From contig QUFP01000003.1 of NCBI GenBank assembly GCA_003478935.1, positions 1 through 64,000 of the forward strand: a DNA stretch of 64,000 nucleotides, read 5' to 3'. Positions 36,066-44,363 of the stretch are shown in pieces (the stretch's first letter is position 1; every line of letters begins with the position of its first letter). The position numbers and the translations under genes are program-made. This DNA comes from Firmicutes bacterium AF25-13AC (GTDB lineage Bacteria > Bacillota > Clostridia > Lachnospirales > Lachnospiraceae). Below the pieces are notes generated by a model. The model made no database searches and was not told where the DNA came from. It saw only the letters and a list, made by a program, of their open reading frames with translations.

Positions 36066-36683
36066 TCAGTTGCCAAGCGTCCAATCCATACTTTGGCGGA
36101 TAAGCTGCTGATATTGTGGGCAGTCAAAAATTTCAGGCGTGTGACCAGGACAAAGATAAATCAGACGTCCTTTACCTGAATTTTTACACCATCCGGCAGG
36201 ATATTTCTGATTTTTGTACTGGTAGGTAAGGATTATTTTTTTGTTATCTGGCACAAACTCAAATTGATAAGGTTCTTCATCAAGAGAAAAGCTTTTGCAG
36301 CCTTCTGTGACGGGATGAGCAGACGGCTCAAAGCGGATAACTTCATGATGTGGGTGACCAAGAAATTTTGCGCCAGCAAGTGTTAGAAGACGATCCTGAC
36401 TTTGAATACTAATTCCATTATGAAGTAAAAGTGCACCGCCGCCGTTTGCTACGAAGTGTTCGAAAGCGTTAGCTTCGTCATCGTAAAGTTTTGATTGCCA
36501 GATATCAAGATAAGAGATGATACCTGAAATATGATCTTTTTCTAAGCTAAGAAGTTTTGACGTATCGTCAGTACAAATGAGTTCGTAGTCTGATAAAATG
36601 GATGTCAGGCGCTTGTCAACACCTGCTAAGCCATGATAGATTGCGTCAGTATAATTTCCTATTACAAGAATTTTCTTTTTCAT
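36066..36683 (-). CDS. ThuA-like domain protein
   Basis: The 205-residue protein has the amidotransferase-like ThuA pattern: KKILVIGNYTDAIYHG, a central GGGALLLHNGISI, HPVTEGCKSF, then PAGWCKNSGKGRLIYLCPGHTPEIF. It is smaller and diverged from the ThuA protein at 17823. Its gene follows the SDR gene by 41 bp, so the two likely form a small redox/sugar operon. No substrate can be given. Confidence 0.75.
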   Translation of the reverse strand: MKKKILVIGNYTDAIYHGLAGVDKRLTSILSDYELICTDDTSKLLSLEKDHISGIISYLDIWQSKLYDDEANAFEHFVANGGGALLLHNGISIQSQDRLLTLAGAKFLGHPHHEVIRFEPSAHPVTEGCKSFSLDEEPYQFEFVPDNKKIILTYQYKNQKYPAGWCKNSGKGRLIYLCPGHTPEIFDCPQYQQLIRQSMDWTLGN

Positions 36684-36724
36684 AAGTTTGTTATCCTTTC
36701 AGTTGATTATAATAAATGTTTGCC

Positions 36725-37462
36725 TTACCAAGGAAGTTCTTTTCCCGTGTAATCTAGATAAAGTGGGCGCGAATTAATTGGATGAGGCATATCCAAAACA
36801 ACATGTAAAATTCCTTCCGCAGAAACATCTGGTGTGATTTTTGCAGTCGTGTCAAGATGACCGCGCATATAGGTAGCGACATGACCTGGATGAATTGCAA
36901 AGACTTTGCCGCCAAGTTTTTGGATATTATTGTGAACAAGAGCAGACTGCATGTTATTGGCTGCCTTAGACATACAATAGCCAAACCATCCAGTGCGCCA
37001 ACAATCGGCAATGCTTCCAGCCTCAGAAGAGATGTTTACAATCGTTTTTTCAGTACTGTTTAATACAAGTGAAGAAAGAGCATTGGTTACGCGAAGCGTA
37101 CCGATGGCATTTACATTTATCACGCGCATTATTTCATCAAAGTCAAGATCATCACCGAGATTTTTGTTCATGTCACCAAGGATCCCGGCACAGTTGATTA
37201 ACAGGTCAATGTGATCAGTCATGTTTTTGATATCATTTGAAGCCTTAAAAATACTCTCATCACTTCCGATATCGGCACAGACAATTGCCATTTGATTGGG
37301 ATATAAAGATTGTAAAGCGTCAATTTGCTTTTCTGTTTCATCTATGCGAACTGCGATTACAAAATAGCCGCGCAAGAGAAGCTTTTTTGCGAGAGAAAAT
37401 CCAACACCATGATCAGTTCCTGTTACAAGTGCAGTTTTTACTTCTGGAGAAATTGTGTTCAT
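36725..37462 (-). CDS. SDR family NAD(P)-dependent oxidoreductase
   Basis: The 245-residue Rossmann enzyme has ALVTGTDHGVGFSLAKKL (TGxxxGxG), NCAGILGD, a Ser in VNISSEAG and the YCMSKAANN catalytic Tyr-Lys pair. It should oxidise or reduce an alcohol/ketone group. Co-transcribed with the ThuA-like gene. GAAAGGATGG is the ribosome site. The pair lies between the MITE-like copy 2 and the NSS transporter. Confidence 0.85.
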   Translation of the reverse strand: MNTISPEVKTALVTGTDHGVGFSLAKKLLLRGYFVIAVRIDETEKQIDALQSLYPNQMAIVCADIGSDESIFKASNDIKNMTDHIDLLINCAGILGDMNKNLGDDLDFDEIMRVINVNAIGTLRVTNALSSLVLNSTEKTIVNISSEAGSIADCWRTGWFGYCMSKAANNMQSALVHNNIQKLGGKVFAIHPGHVATYMRGHLDTTAKITPDVSAEGILHVVLDMPHPINSRPLYLDYTGKELPW

Positions 37463-37549
37463 AAAAAATCCATCCTTTCAATAATTGGTATCTTTATTAT
37501 ACTGCTTAAAGGCCACTTGAAGTCAATGCGTATTCTTATCAAAATGATG

Positions 37550-37757
37550 AAAGTTTAGTTACAGTTCATGCGTCATGCTACGAAAGCCCTTCGGTGTAAT
37601 GGTTTCGTCGCCGGACCAAACTCAGCAGGCTCCTTTTATGTTCTTTCTTATTATACATTACTTTGAAAGACCTGCTTCAAGTGTCCGGCTCGTGAAATCC
37701 ATTCACCTTCGGACTTTGCCGCAATATTGGCTTATCCATGAACTGTAACATAGTTTA
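37550..37757 (-). mobile_element. MITE-like element, copy 2, inverted, with 8-bp target duplication (one mismatch)
   Basis: The element spans 37558-37749 (192 bp), with perfect 13-bp terminal repeats GTTACAGTTCATG and CATGAACTGTAAC. The flanks AAAGTTTA (37550-37557) and ATAGTTTA (37750-37757) match at 7 of 8 bases. Relative to copy 1, paired bases have changed together (GCAG/CTGC to ACAG/CTGT, CACG/CGTG to CATG/CATG), so pairing is kept. It is gene-free. Confidence 0.85.
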
Positions 37758-37867
37758 CAAATTTCCTCCAAAATTTTTCTGTAATCTTCCAAATTCTTTC
37801 TATATCTGGTATACTGAAAATGGATTGCGAATGTCTCTTTACGAGGCAAAATAGGGAGGTTAGAAAA

Positions 37868-39103
37868 ATGGCTAGTAAGGCAGTAATGGAAAAGTACGCA
37901 AAGCTGGCAGTAGTGAGCGGCGTAAATGTTCAGCCAGGACAGATGCTTGTAATCAGTGCATCCGTAACTGATTATGAGTTTGTAAGAATGTGTGTAAAAG
38001 CAGCATATGAGGCTGGTGCCGGATATGTTAAAATAAACTGGCATGATGAGCAGGATAATCTAATGAATTATCAGTATGCAAGCACAGAGACGTTAGAGGA
38101 GACTCCACAGTGGAAGTACGATATGACAGATTGGGAGCATAAAAAAGGATGCTGCTATCTTCATGTCATTTCTGATACGCCGGGGCTAATGAAGGATATT
38201 GATCCAACTAAGATTCAGCGAGTTCAGGCTGCATATAGCAAAAAGAATGCACCGTTAAAGAAATACACGATGAACAATGACGGTCAGTGGAGTATCGTGG
38301 CATTGCCATCTGCAGGTTGGGCTAATAAAGTATTTCCAGACAAAAAAGAAGACGAAGCAGTTGAAGCACTCATGGATGCTATTTTAATGAGTGTGCGTGT
38401 AAATGAGGAGAATGATCCAGTAGAAGAGTGGAATAAACATAATGCAGAGATTCTTGGTCATTCAAAGATGTTAAATGATTATAATTTCAAGGCACTTCAT
38501 TTTACAAATGAGCTTGGAACTGATTTGACAGTAGAGCTTGTTAAAAATCATATCTGGGGCGGCGGCTGTGAGTATTCCACAAAGGGTGTGTTATTCAACC
38601 CGAATATGCCGACTGAGGAAAACTTCTGTATGCCGCTTAAGACAGGCGTAAATGGAAAGGTATATGCATCAATGCCTCTTAGCTATCAGGGAAAATTAAT
38701 TGAAGATTTTTGGCTGGAGTTTAAGGATGGCAAGGTTGTTAATTACGGTGCAAAGAAGGAACAGGATGTATTAAAGAGCCTTGTTGAATTTGATGAGGGA
38801 AGCTGTTATTTAGGCGAGGTTGCATTGATCAGCTATGACTCTCCGATCAAAAATACTGGAATTTTATTCTACAATACCTTATTTGATGAGAATGCATCCT
38901 GCCATCTGGCATTGGGAGACGCTTATCCTATGAATGTAAAGGGCGGAACTGAGATGACAGATGAGGAATTAGCTGCAGCAGGTGCAAATAAATCTATGAC
39001 TCATGTGGATTTCATGTTTGGATCAAGACAGATGCATATTGAAGGTATTTGTCAGGATGGAAGTACAGTAACTGTATTTGATCACGGAAATTTTGTATTC
39101 TAA
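37868..39103 (+). CDS. Aminopeptidase, M29 (thermophilic aminopeptidase T) family
   Basis: These cytosolic metallo-enzymes trim N-terminal residues of peptides. The start is ATG 37868 (411 residues) with GGGAGG upstream. Metal-ligand segments are visible: Glu in FTNELGTDLTVEL, Glu in LGEVALISYDSPI, His and Tyr in CHLALGDAYP, then His and Asp in MTHVDFMFG. It is complete. It precedes the GH43-like gene by 31 bp in the same direction, but the function is unrelated to the carbohydrate locus. Confidence 0.92.
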   Translation: MASKAVMEKYAKLAVVSGVNVQPGQMLVISASVTDYEFVRMCVKAAYEAGAGYVKINWHDEQDNLMNYQYASTETLEETPQWKYDMTDWEHKKGCCYLHVISDTPGLMKDIDPTKIQRVQAAYSKKNAPLKKYTMNNDGQWSIVALPSAGWANKVFPDKKEDEAVEALMDAILMSVRVNEENDPVEEWNKHNAEILGHSKMLNDYNFKALHFTNELGTDLTVELVKNHIWGGGCEYSTKGVLFNPNMPTEENFCMPLKTGVNGKVYASMPLSYQGKLIEDFWLEFKDGKVVNYGAKKEQDVLKSLVEFDEGSCYLGEVALISYDSPIKNTGILFYNTLFDENASCHLALGDAYPMNVKGGTEMTDEELAAAGANKSMTHVDFMFGSRQMHIEGICQDGSTVTVFDHGNFVF

Positions 39104-39134
39104 ATTTATAATTAAAAGGAAAGAGGAGAAAAAG

Positions 39135-40040
39135 ATGTTAAAGAATGGAATTGTATGGAAGGATACAAAGGGAAATCCGATTCACGTGCATGGAGGATGT
39201 ATGATTTTCCATGAAGGCTATTATTATTGGTATGGTGAGGATAGAAGAGATAATTTCTATGTCAGCTGCTATCGCTCACAGAATTTAACAGATTGGGAGT
39301 TTAGAAATCATATCCTGACAACAAATTCGAAGATGGAAGGCTATCGCGTGCGTACTACGCTAAAGCTGATCAACGAGGATGGAAAAAAGGTAAATCTGGA
39401 GCGTCCAAAGGTACTATATAATAAGAAGACAAACAAATTTGTTATGTGGGCTCATTTTGAAAATGGAAAAAATTATCTTGATGCAGCAGTTGCTATTGCA
39501 ACATGTGATACACCAGATGGTGATTTTACTTATCATGGTCATTTCAATCCATATGGTTATATGTCAAGAGACTGCACACTTTATCAGGAAGAGGATGGAA
39601 CTGCATATTTTATTTCTGCATCGAGAGATAATGCCGATCTTCATGTGTATCGTTTATCAGATGATTATATGAATGTAGATTGTCTTGTTCATAGTTTGTG
39701 GCAGGGCGAGTATCGTGAGGCACCAGCTGTAATTAAGGGAAAATATCATTATTATATGATTTCATCTTTTTGTACTGGATGGGCGCCAAACCAGGGCAAA
39801 TATGCATGGGCTGATTCAATCGAGGGACGTTGGAGTTCATTAAAGGAAATTGGTGATGAGACAACATATGACAGTCAGTCCGCATTCCTTTTAAATGTAA
39901 ATGGAAAGCTTTTGTATGTAGGAGACCGCTGGGGCGGTGACGGTGACAAATATTTTGAATCTGGTTATGTTGTTTATCCGTTAAAGGAAACAGAAGAGGG
40001 ACTTGAAATGATTTATCAGGATACTGCGGAGTTTGAGTAA
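39135..40040 (+). CDS. GH43-like five-bladed beta-propeller glycosidase (galactan-type)
   Basis: The 301-residue protein starts at ATG 39135 (AAAGAGGAG upstream), with no signal peptide. The opening NPIHVHGGCMIFHEGYYYWYGED is like GH43 exo-beta-1,3-galactanases, and MSRDCTLYQEEDGTAYFI with REAPAVIKGKYHYYM gives the propeller and catalytic carboxylate regions. It likely releases galactose or arabinose units from pectin or arabinogalactan side chains inside the cell. The subfamily is a guess. First gene of the carbohydrate run. Confidence 0.75.
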   Translation: MLKNGIVWKDTKGNPIHVHGGCMIFHEGYYYWYGEDRRDNFYVSCYRSQNLTDWEFRNHILTTNSKMEGYRVRTTLKLINEDGKKVNLERPKVLYNKKTNKFVMWAHFENGKNYLDAAVAIATCDTPDGDFTYHGHFNPYGYMSRDCTLYQEEDGTAYFISASRDNADLHVYRLSDDYMNVDCLVHSLWQGEYREAPAVIKGKYHYYMISSFCTGWAPNQGKYAWADSIEGRWSSLKEIGDETTYDSQSAFLLNVNGKLLYVGDRWGGDGDKYFESGYVVYPLKETEEGLEMIYQDTAEFE

Positions 40041-40065
40041 AAATCAAAAATAAATAAAATTGTTT

Positions 40066-40110
40066 AATAGGTGTATAGTCAGGAAAAATCTGGCTGTGCA
40101 CCTATTTTTG
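40066..40110 (+). terminator. Terminator after the GH43-like gene
   Basis: AATAGGTGTATAGTCAG pairs with CTGGCTGTGCACCTATT, followed by T run. Confidence 0.75.
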
Positions 40111-40228
40111 CATATAAGAAAAAAAGTCAAAAGTGCACAATATCAAAATTTTAGGCTATAGAAATATTATAAAAATCACCATATAATGATGCTAACAAGA
40201 TAAAAATATTATTGGAAAGGTGGTTTTT

Positions 40229-41824
40229 ATGAAAGAGAATTTTTCAATGCTGCGTGCAGAATCAGCACCAGATAGTATTACCCTTTATTGGGAACGCCCA
40301 CAGGGAAGACTTGGAACTACATACGAAATCTTTTTAAAAAGTGCGGATCAGGCGGAGGCTGATTTTACATTAATTGGCAGCACGCAAAAGACGCATTACA
40401 CAATAGAAAATTTACAGGAAAATACTCGGTATGAGATTTTATTAAAAGGAATTTATCAAGTTGATATGGCGCTTATTGAAGATGAAAGTGAGTCGGTGCA
40501 GATCGAGAAGGAAATTAAACAGCAGACAATCACAGTGCATACATTTAATAGAAGCGTTGTAATTGATATCACAAAGACACCATACAATGCAGTTGGAAAT
40601 GGAAAAACATTAAATACAAAAGCAATTCAGTCAGCGATTGATGATTGTCCAAAAGATGGCTGCGTGATGATTCCAAGCGGTACTTTTATGACAGGAGCGC
40701 TGCGTCTTCACAGCGATATGGAATTGTATTTAGCAAAGGGCGCCGTTCTTCAGGGAACTTCTAATCCAGAAGATTATCTTCCACGAATTTGGAGTCGTTT
40801 TGAGGGAACTGAGATGGAGTGCTACAGTAGTTTGTTAAACTTAGGCGCACTTGACCCAGAGGGAATGCATCGTGCTGATTATGACAGTACATTTGCCTGC
40901 AAAAATGTTGCCATCCGTGGAAAGGGAACGATTGCAAGCGGCGGTCGCGTGTTAGCAGAGCGAATCATAGCCTCTGAGACAGAAAATCTAAAAGATTATC
41001 TGGCATCACTTGGTGATAAGATCAAGGAGTGCGAGAAGCCAGAGACAATTCCGGCAAGAGTGCGCCCGCGTCTGATTAATATGAGTAACTGCCAGAATGT
41101 AGAGTTAGCTGGTGTTACGCTTCGTGATGGTGCATGCTGGAATATTCATATGATTTATTGCGATCATGTCGTAACACATGGATGCACCTTCTATTCACAT
41201 GGCATTTGGAATGGAGATGGCTGTGATCCGGATTCTTCATCGGACTGTGTGATTTTCAATTGTGTATTTAACACTGGAGACGATTCAGTTTCAATTAAGT
41301 CAGGAAAGAATCCGCAGGGAAATGAAGTGAATATTCCGACAAAAGGTGTTCGTGTGTTTGACTGTCGCTGTACGATGGGTCATGGCATCACGATCGGAAG
41401 TGAAATGTCAGGTGGTGTAGAGGATGTAAAAATCTGGGACTGCGATATGGAGGCAGCGCTGTGTGGTTTTGAGATCAAAGGTACAGCAAAACGCGGTGGA
41501 TATGTAAAAGAAATTCATGTTTATGACAGTGTATTTCCGCGTGTACTGATGCATAGTGTGTGCTACAATGATGACGGCATTGCAGGACCAGACCAGCCGT
41601 ATTTTAGTGACTGTACATTTGATAATCTTCGATTGACTGGCATCTATCAGGATCACGAAGCAAAATGGCATGAGTGCGGTGCAATTGAACTATGTGGTTT
41701 TGATAAGATTGGACATGAGATTAAGCATGTTAAGTTTTCTAATATTCGTTTTGGAAAAGAAAAATCAGATACTGCTGGTCATATTTCAATTAAGCGATGT
41801 GAGGATGTGTCGCTAAACTTTTAA
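40229..41824 (+). CDS. GH28 polygalacturonase with N-terminal fibronectin III domain
   Basis: GH28 enzymes hydrolyse alpha-1,4 links of galacturonan. The start is ATG 40229 (531 residues). Residues 1-90 form an Fn3-like domain (SITLYWERPQGRLGTTYEIF, NTRYEILLKGI). The beta-helix then carries the catalytic NTGDDSVSIKSG (D351, D352), GHGITIGSE (H385) and the Arg/Lys motif in FEIKGTAKRGGYV. There is no signal peptide, so it acts on imported oligogalacturonides or rhamnogalacturonan fragments. The GH2 gene begins 26 bp later. Confidence 0.9.
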   Translation: MKENFSMLRAESAPDSITLYWERPQGRLGTTYEIFLKSADQAEADFTLIGSTQKTHYTIENLQENTRYEILLKGIYQVDMALIEDESESVQIEKEIKQQTITVHTFNRSVVIDITKTPYNAVGNGKTLNTKAIQSAIDDCPKDGCVMIPSGTFMTGALRLHSDMELYLAKGAVLQGTSNPEDYLPRIWSRFEGTEMECYSSLLNLGALDPEGMHRADYDSTFACKNVAIRGKGTIASGGRVLAERIIASETENLKDYLASLGDKIKECEKPETIPARVRPRLINMSNCQNVELAGVTLRDGACWNIHMIYCDHVVTHGCTFYSHGIWNGDGCDPDSSSDCVIFNCVFNTGDDSVSIKSGKNPQGNEVNIPTKGVRVFDCRCTMGHGITIGSEMSGGVEDVKIWDCDMEAALCGFEIKGTAKRGGYVKEIHVYDSVFPRVLMHSVCYNDDGIAGPDQPYFSDCTFDNLRLTGIYQDHEAKWHECGAIELCGFDKIGHEIKHVKFSNIRFGKEKSDTAGHISIKRCEDVSLNF

Positions 41825-41850
41825 GATAACAGAAGGGAAGATGCAGAATA

Positions 41851-44328
41851 ATGAGAGAAGAAAAGCTAATCAATCGTGGATGGCAGTTTGCACTTTTGCC
41901 ATGCACACCAATTGATGCAAAGACAGCAAAGAAAAAAGAATTACAAAGAAAACAGTCAGGGGAAGATGTTCGCACAGAGTTGGAAAACTTGCAATTTGCA
42001 GAAGTTGACCTTCCACATGACTGGGCAGTAAGCAGGCCATTTAATAAAGTAATGGAAGATGGAATGTCACAGGGCTTTCGTGACCGCTGGGGAATTGGCT
42101 GGTATAAGAAGACTCTGAATATCGAGGAAAAGAAGAAGGGCAAACGTTATCTTCTTTACTTTGGCGGTGTGTATGAAAATGCAGTGCTTTGGGTAAATGG
42201 TATGAAAATTGGCAGTCACAAATATGGCTACAGTTCATTTAAGATGGATATTACAGATGCTGTGCAGAGTGGTGACAATGAGCTGTTGATGCGTGTGGAT
42301 AATTCTGTTTCACCGGCAGACCGCTGGTACAGCGGATGCGGAATTTACCGCGACGTGACACTTCGTATTGTTCCAGAAAATCATCTTGATTTGTGGAATA
42401 TTCAAGTACATAGCAAAATAGAAAAAATCGCAGAAACAGAATGTGCAAAGGATTCAAAAGAAACAGAGAGTGCTGCAAAATTCACTGCCGCCATTCAGGT
42501 CGAGACTGGACAGAGCAGTGCTGTGCAGGGAATTTTACGTCTGATTCAAAATAAAGAGAATGAGTCATTGGAAAATGAAGTTTTCATTGCAGAGGGAGCG
42601 AATGGAATGCTTACCTTCTATATTAAAGATGCAAAGCTTTGGTCAGCAGAAAATACGAATCTTTATCGTTTGACTGTTTCTACAGAAAGCGATAGTGTAT
42701 CACTTGTAATAGGTCTTAGAGAGGTGATATTTGATACAAAGAAAGGACTACTTGTAAATGGTGTTTCGACTAAGTTAAAGGGTGTATGTCTTCATCAGGA
42801 GGCAGGCTGCCTTGGAACAGCTGTGACAAAGGAAATTTGGAGAGAACGACTTGCTCATCTAAAGAGTCTTGGTTGCAATGCAATCCGTGCTGCACATCAC
42901 ACCTACTCAGAGGAATTTCTTGATCTGTGCGATGAGATGGGCTTTTATGTATATGAGGAATGTTTTGATAAATGGAAGGGTGGACTGTATGGACGCTACT
43001 TTGACAAAAACTGGGAATCAGATGTTGAAGCAATGGTAAAGCGTGACCGTAACCGCGCCTGCATCGTGATATGGGGTGTTGGAAATGAAGTTGAAAATCA
43101 GGGACAGGATTCTATGCTTGCGATTTTAAAACAGCTGTCCGATAAGGTTCGCAGCCTCGACTCATCGCGTCCAATCACATATGCAATGAATCCTCATTTT
43201 AAGAGGGAGAGCAATGTTGATTTGAGTAAGATCAAAGATATTCAGCAGTTTGTTGACGAAGTCAGCGACACAGAGATTTACGATGCTAAGGAGCGTGTCA
43301 GCCGCATTGCAAAGATCGCAGAAATTGTCGATATCATTTCATGTAATTATCAGGAGCAGTGGTATGAGTTGATTCATGAACAGATTCCAAATAAGTTGAT
43401 TTTAGGAACCGAGGTATATGAATATTTTTGCGGTCATTATGATCAAATGCAAAACTTTACAGAACAGATTCCATCATCAGTTCCGTTTAAGTACGAATAT
43501 TGCATAGGAAGCTTTATCTGGACAGGATATGATTATCTGGGTGAATCCATGGGGTATCCTGCAAAGGGATGGAGCGGAGCGCTGATTCATACAAACAATG
43601 AGTATCGTCCAGTTGCTTATATGTTAAAGAGCATCTGGAGTGAAGAACCTGTTGTTCATTTTTCTGTTATGGATTACTCCCTTGACGATGAAGGAGTAAA
43701 GGAGCATTGGGACAGTCCAATCTATGCAGATCATTGGCATTTCCCACAATTCAGAAAGACGTTGATTCCGTATATGATTGCGTCAAATTGTGATGAGGTT
43801 CATTTGTTCTTGAATGGAAAGCAGTTTTTCATTCCGCGCCCATCTGAGTGCAAAAACGGTATCATTACAGGATTTTTGCCATGGCAACCGGGAACGGTTA
43901 CGGTCGTTGGTTATCAAAATGGCAAAGAGGCTTGCCGCCATGAAGTGGTGACACCAGGTATGGCAGTCGCACTGGCATTTGACCAGGAGTGTGATCATAA
44001 GGAATGCGTAAGTACTGTAAATTTGGGTATACCAGAGAAGAAACAGCACTTATTGCTGACAGTTCGTGCTGTGGATGAAAATGGTAATTCGTGTTTCCGT
44101 GAGAGCGGCAAGGTTCACTTTGCAGTAGAGGGAGCAGCGAAGATAGTTGGTGTTGATAATGGTGATATTTGCAGCAATGAGCCATATCAGGAAGACAGTG
44201 TTCATTTGTATCATGGCTGTGCAAGCGTAATGCTTGAACTTTATTGCAAGCCAGGAAGAGTAAGTGTGCATGCGTTCGGAGATGGACTGCGTCAGGCACA
44301 GACTGTCATTGAAGTGTGCGAGAAATAA
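41851..44328 (+). CDS. GH2 beta-galactosidase-like glycosidase
   Basis: The 825-residue protein has the GH2 domain order: sugar-binding jelly roll (to about 190), Ig-like domain, TIM barrel (about 300-590) and a C-terminal extension. Acid/base E413 lies in VIWGVGNEVENQG and the nucleophile E521 in LGTEVYEYF. The jelly-roll segment LPHDWAVSRPF is typical of beta-galactosidases and beta-glucuronidases; the locus suggests galactose or glucuronate from pectin. It is intracellular, as no signal is seen. It is co-transcribed with GH28 and the next gene. Confidence 0.9.
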   Translation: MREEKLINRGWQFALLPCTPIDAKTAKKKELQRKQSGEDVRTELENLQFAEVDLPHDWAVSRPFNKVMEDGMSQGFRDRWGIGWYKKTLNIEEKKKGKRYLLYFGGVYENAVLWVNGMKIGSHKYGYSSFKMDITDAVQSGDNELLMRVDNSVSPADRWYSGCGIYRDVTLRIVPENHLDLWNIQVHSKIEKIAETECAKDSKETESAAKFTAAIQVETGQSSAVQGILRLIQNKENESLENEVFIAEGANGMLTFYIKDAKLWSAENTNLYRLTVSTESDSVSLVIGLREVIFDTKKGLLVNGVSTKLKGVCLHQEAGCLGTAVTKEIWRERLAHLKSLGCNAIRAAHHTYSEEFLDLCDEMGFYVYEECFDKWKGGLYGRYFDKNWESDVEAMVKRDRNRACIVIWGVGNEVENQGQDSMLAILKQLSDKVRSLDSSRPITYAMNPHFKRESNVDLSKIKDIQQFVDEVSDTEIYDAKERVSRIAKIAEIVDIISCNYQEQWYELIHEQIPNKLILGTEVYEYFCGHYDQMQNFTEQIPSSVPFKYEYCIGSFIWTGYDYLGESMGYPAKGWSGALIHTNNEYRPVAYMLKSIWSEEPVVHFSVMDYSLDDEGVKEHWDSPIYADHWHFPQFRKTLIPYMIASNCDEVHLFLNGKQFFIPRPSECKNGIITGFLPWQPGTVTVVGYQNGKEACRHEVVTPGMAVALAFDQECDHKECVSTVNLGIPEKKQHLLLTVRAVDENGNSCFRESGKVHFAVEGAAKIVGVDNGDICSNEPYQEDSVHLYHGCASVMLELYCKPGRVSVHAFGDGLRQAQTVIEVCEK

Positions 44329-44363
44329 TAAAAGTAAGAAGATGAGAATGGAGGAGAGACAAA

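Noticed and set aside
32913..37557. Composite transposon bounded by the two MITE-like copies
   Set aside because: Each copy has its own different 8-bp target duplication, so they inserted separately; the enclosed genes are ordinary metabolic genes.
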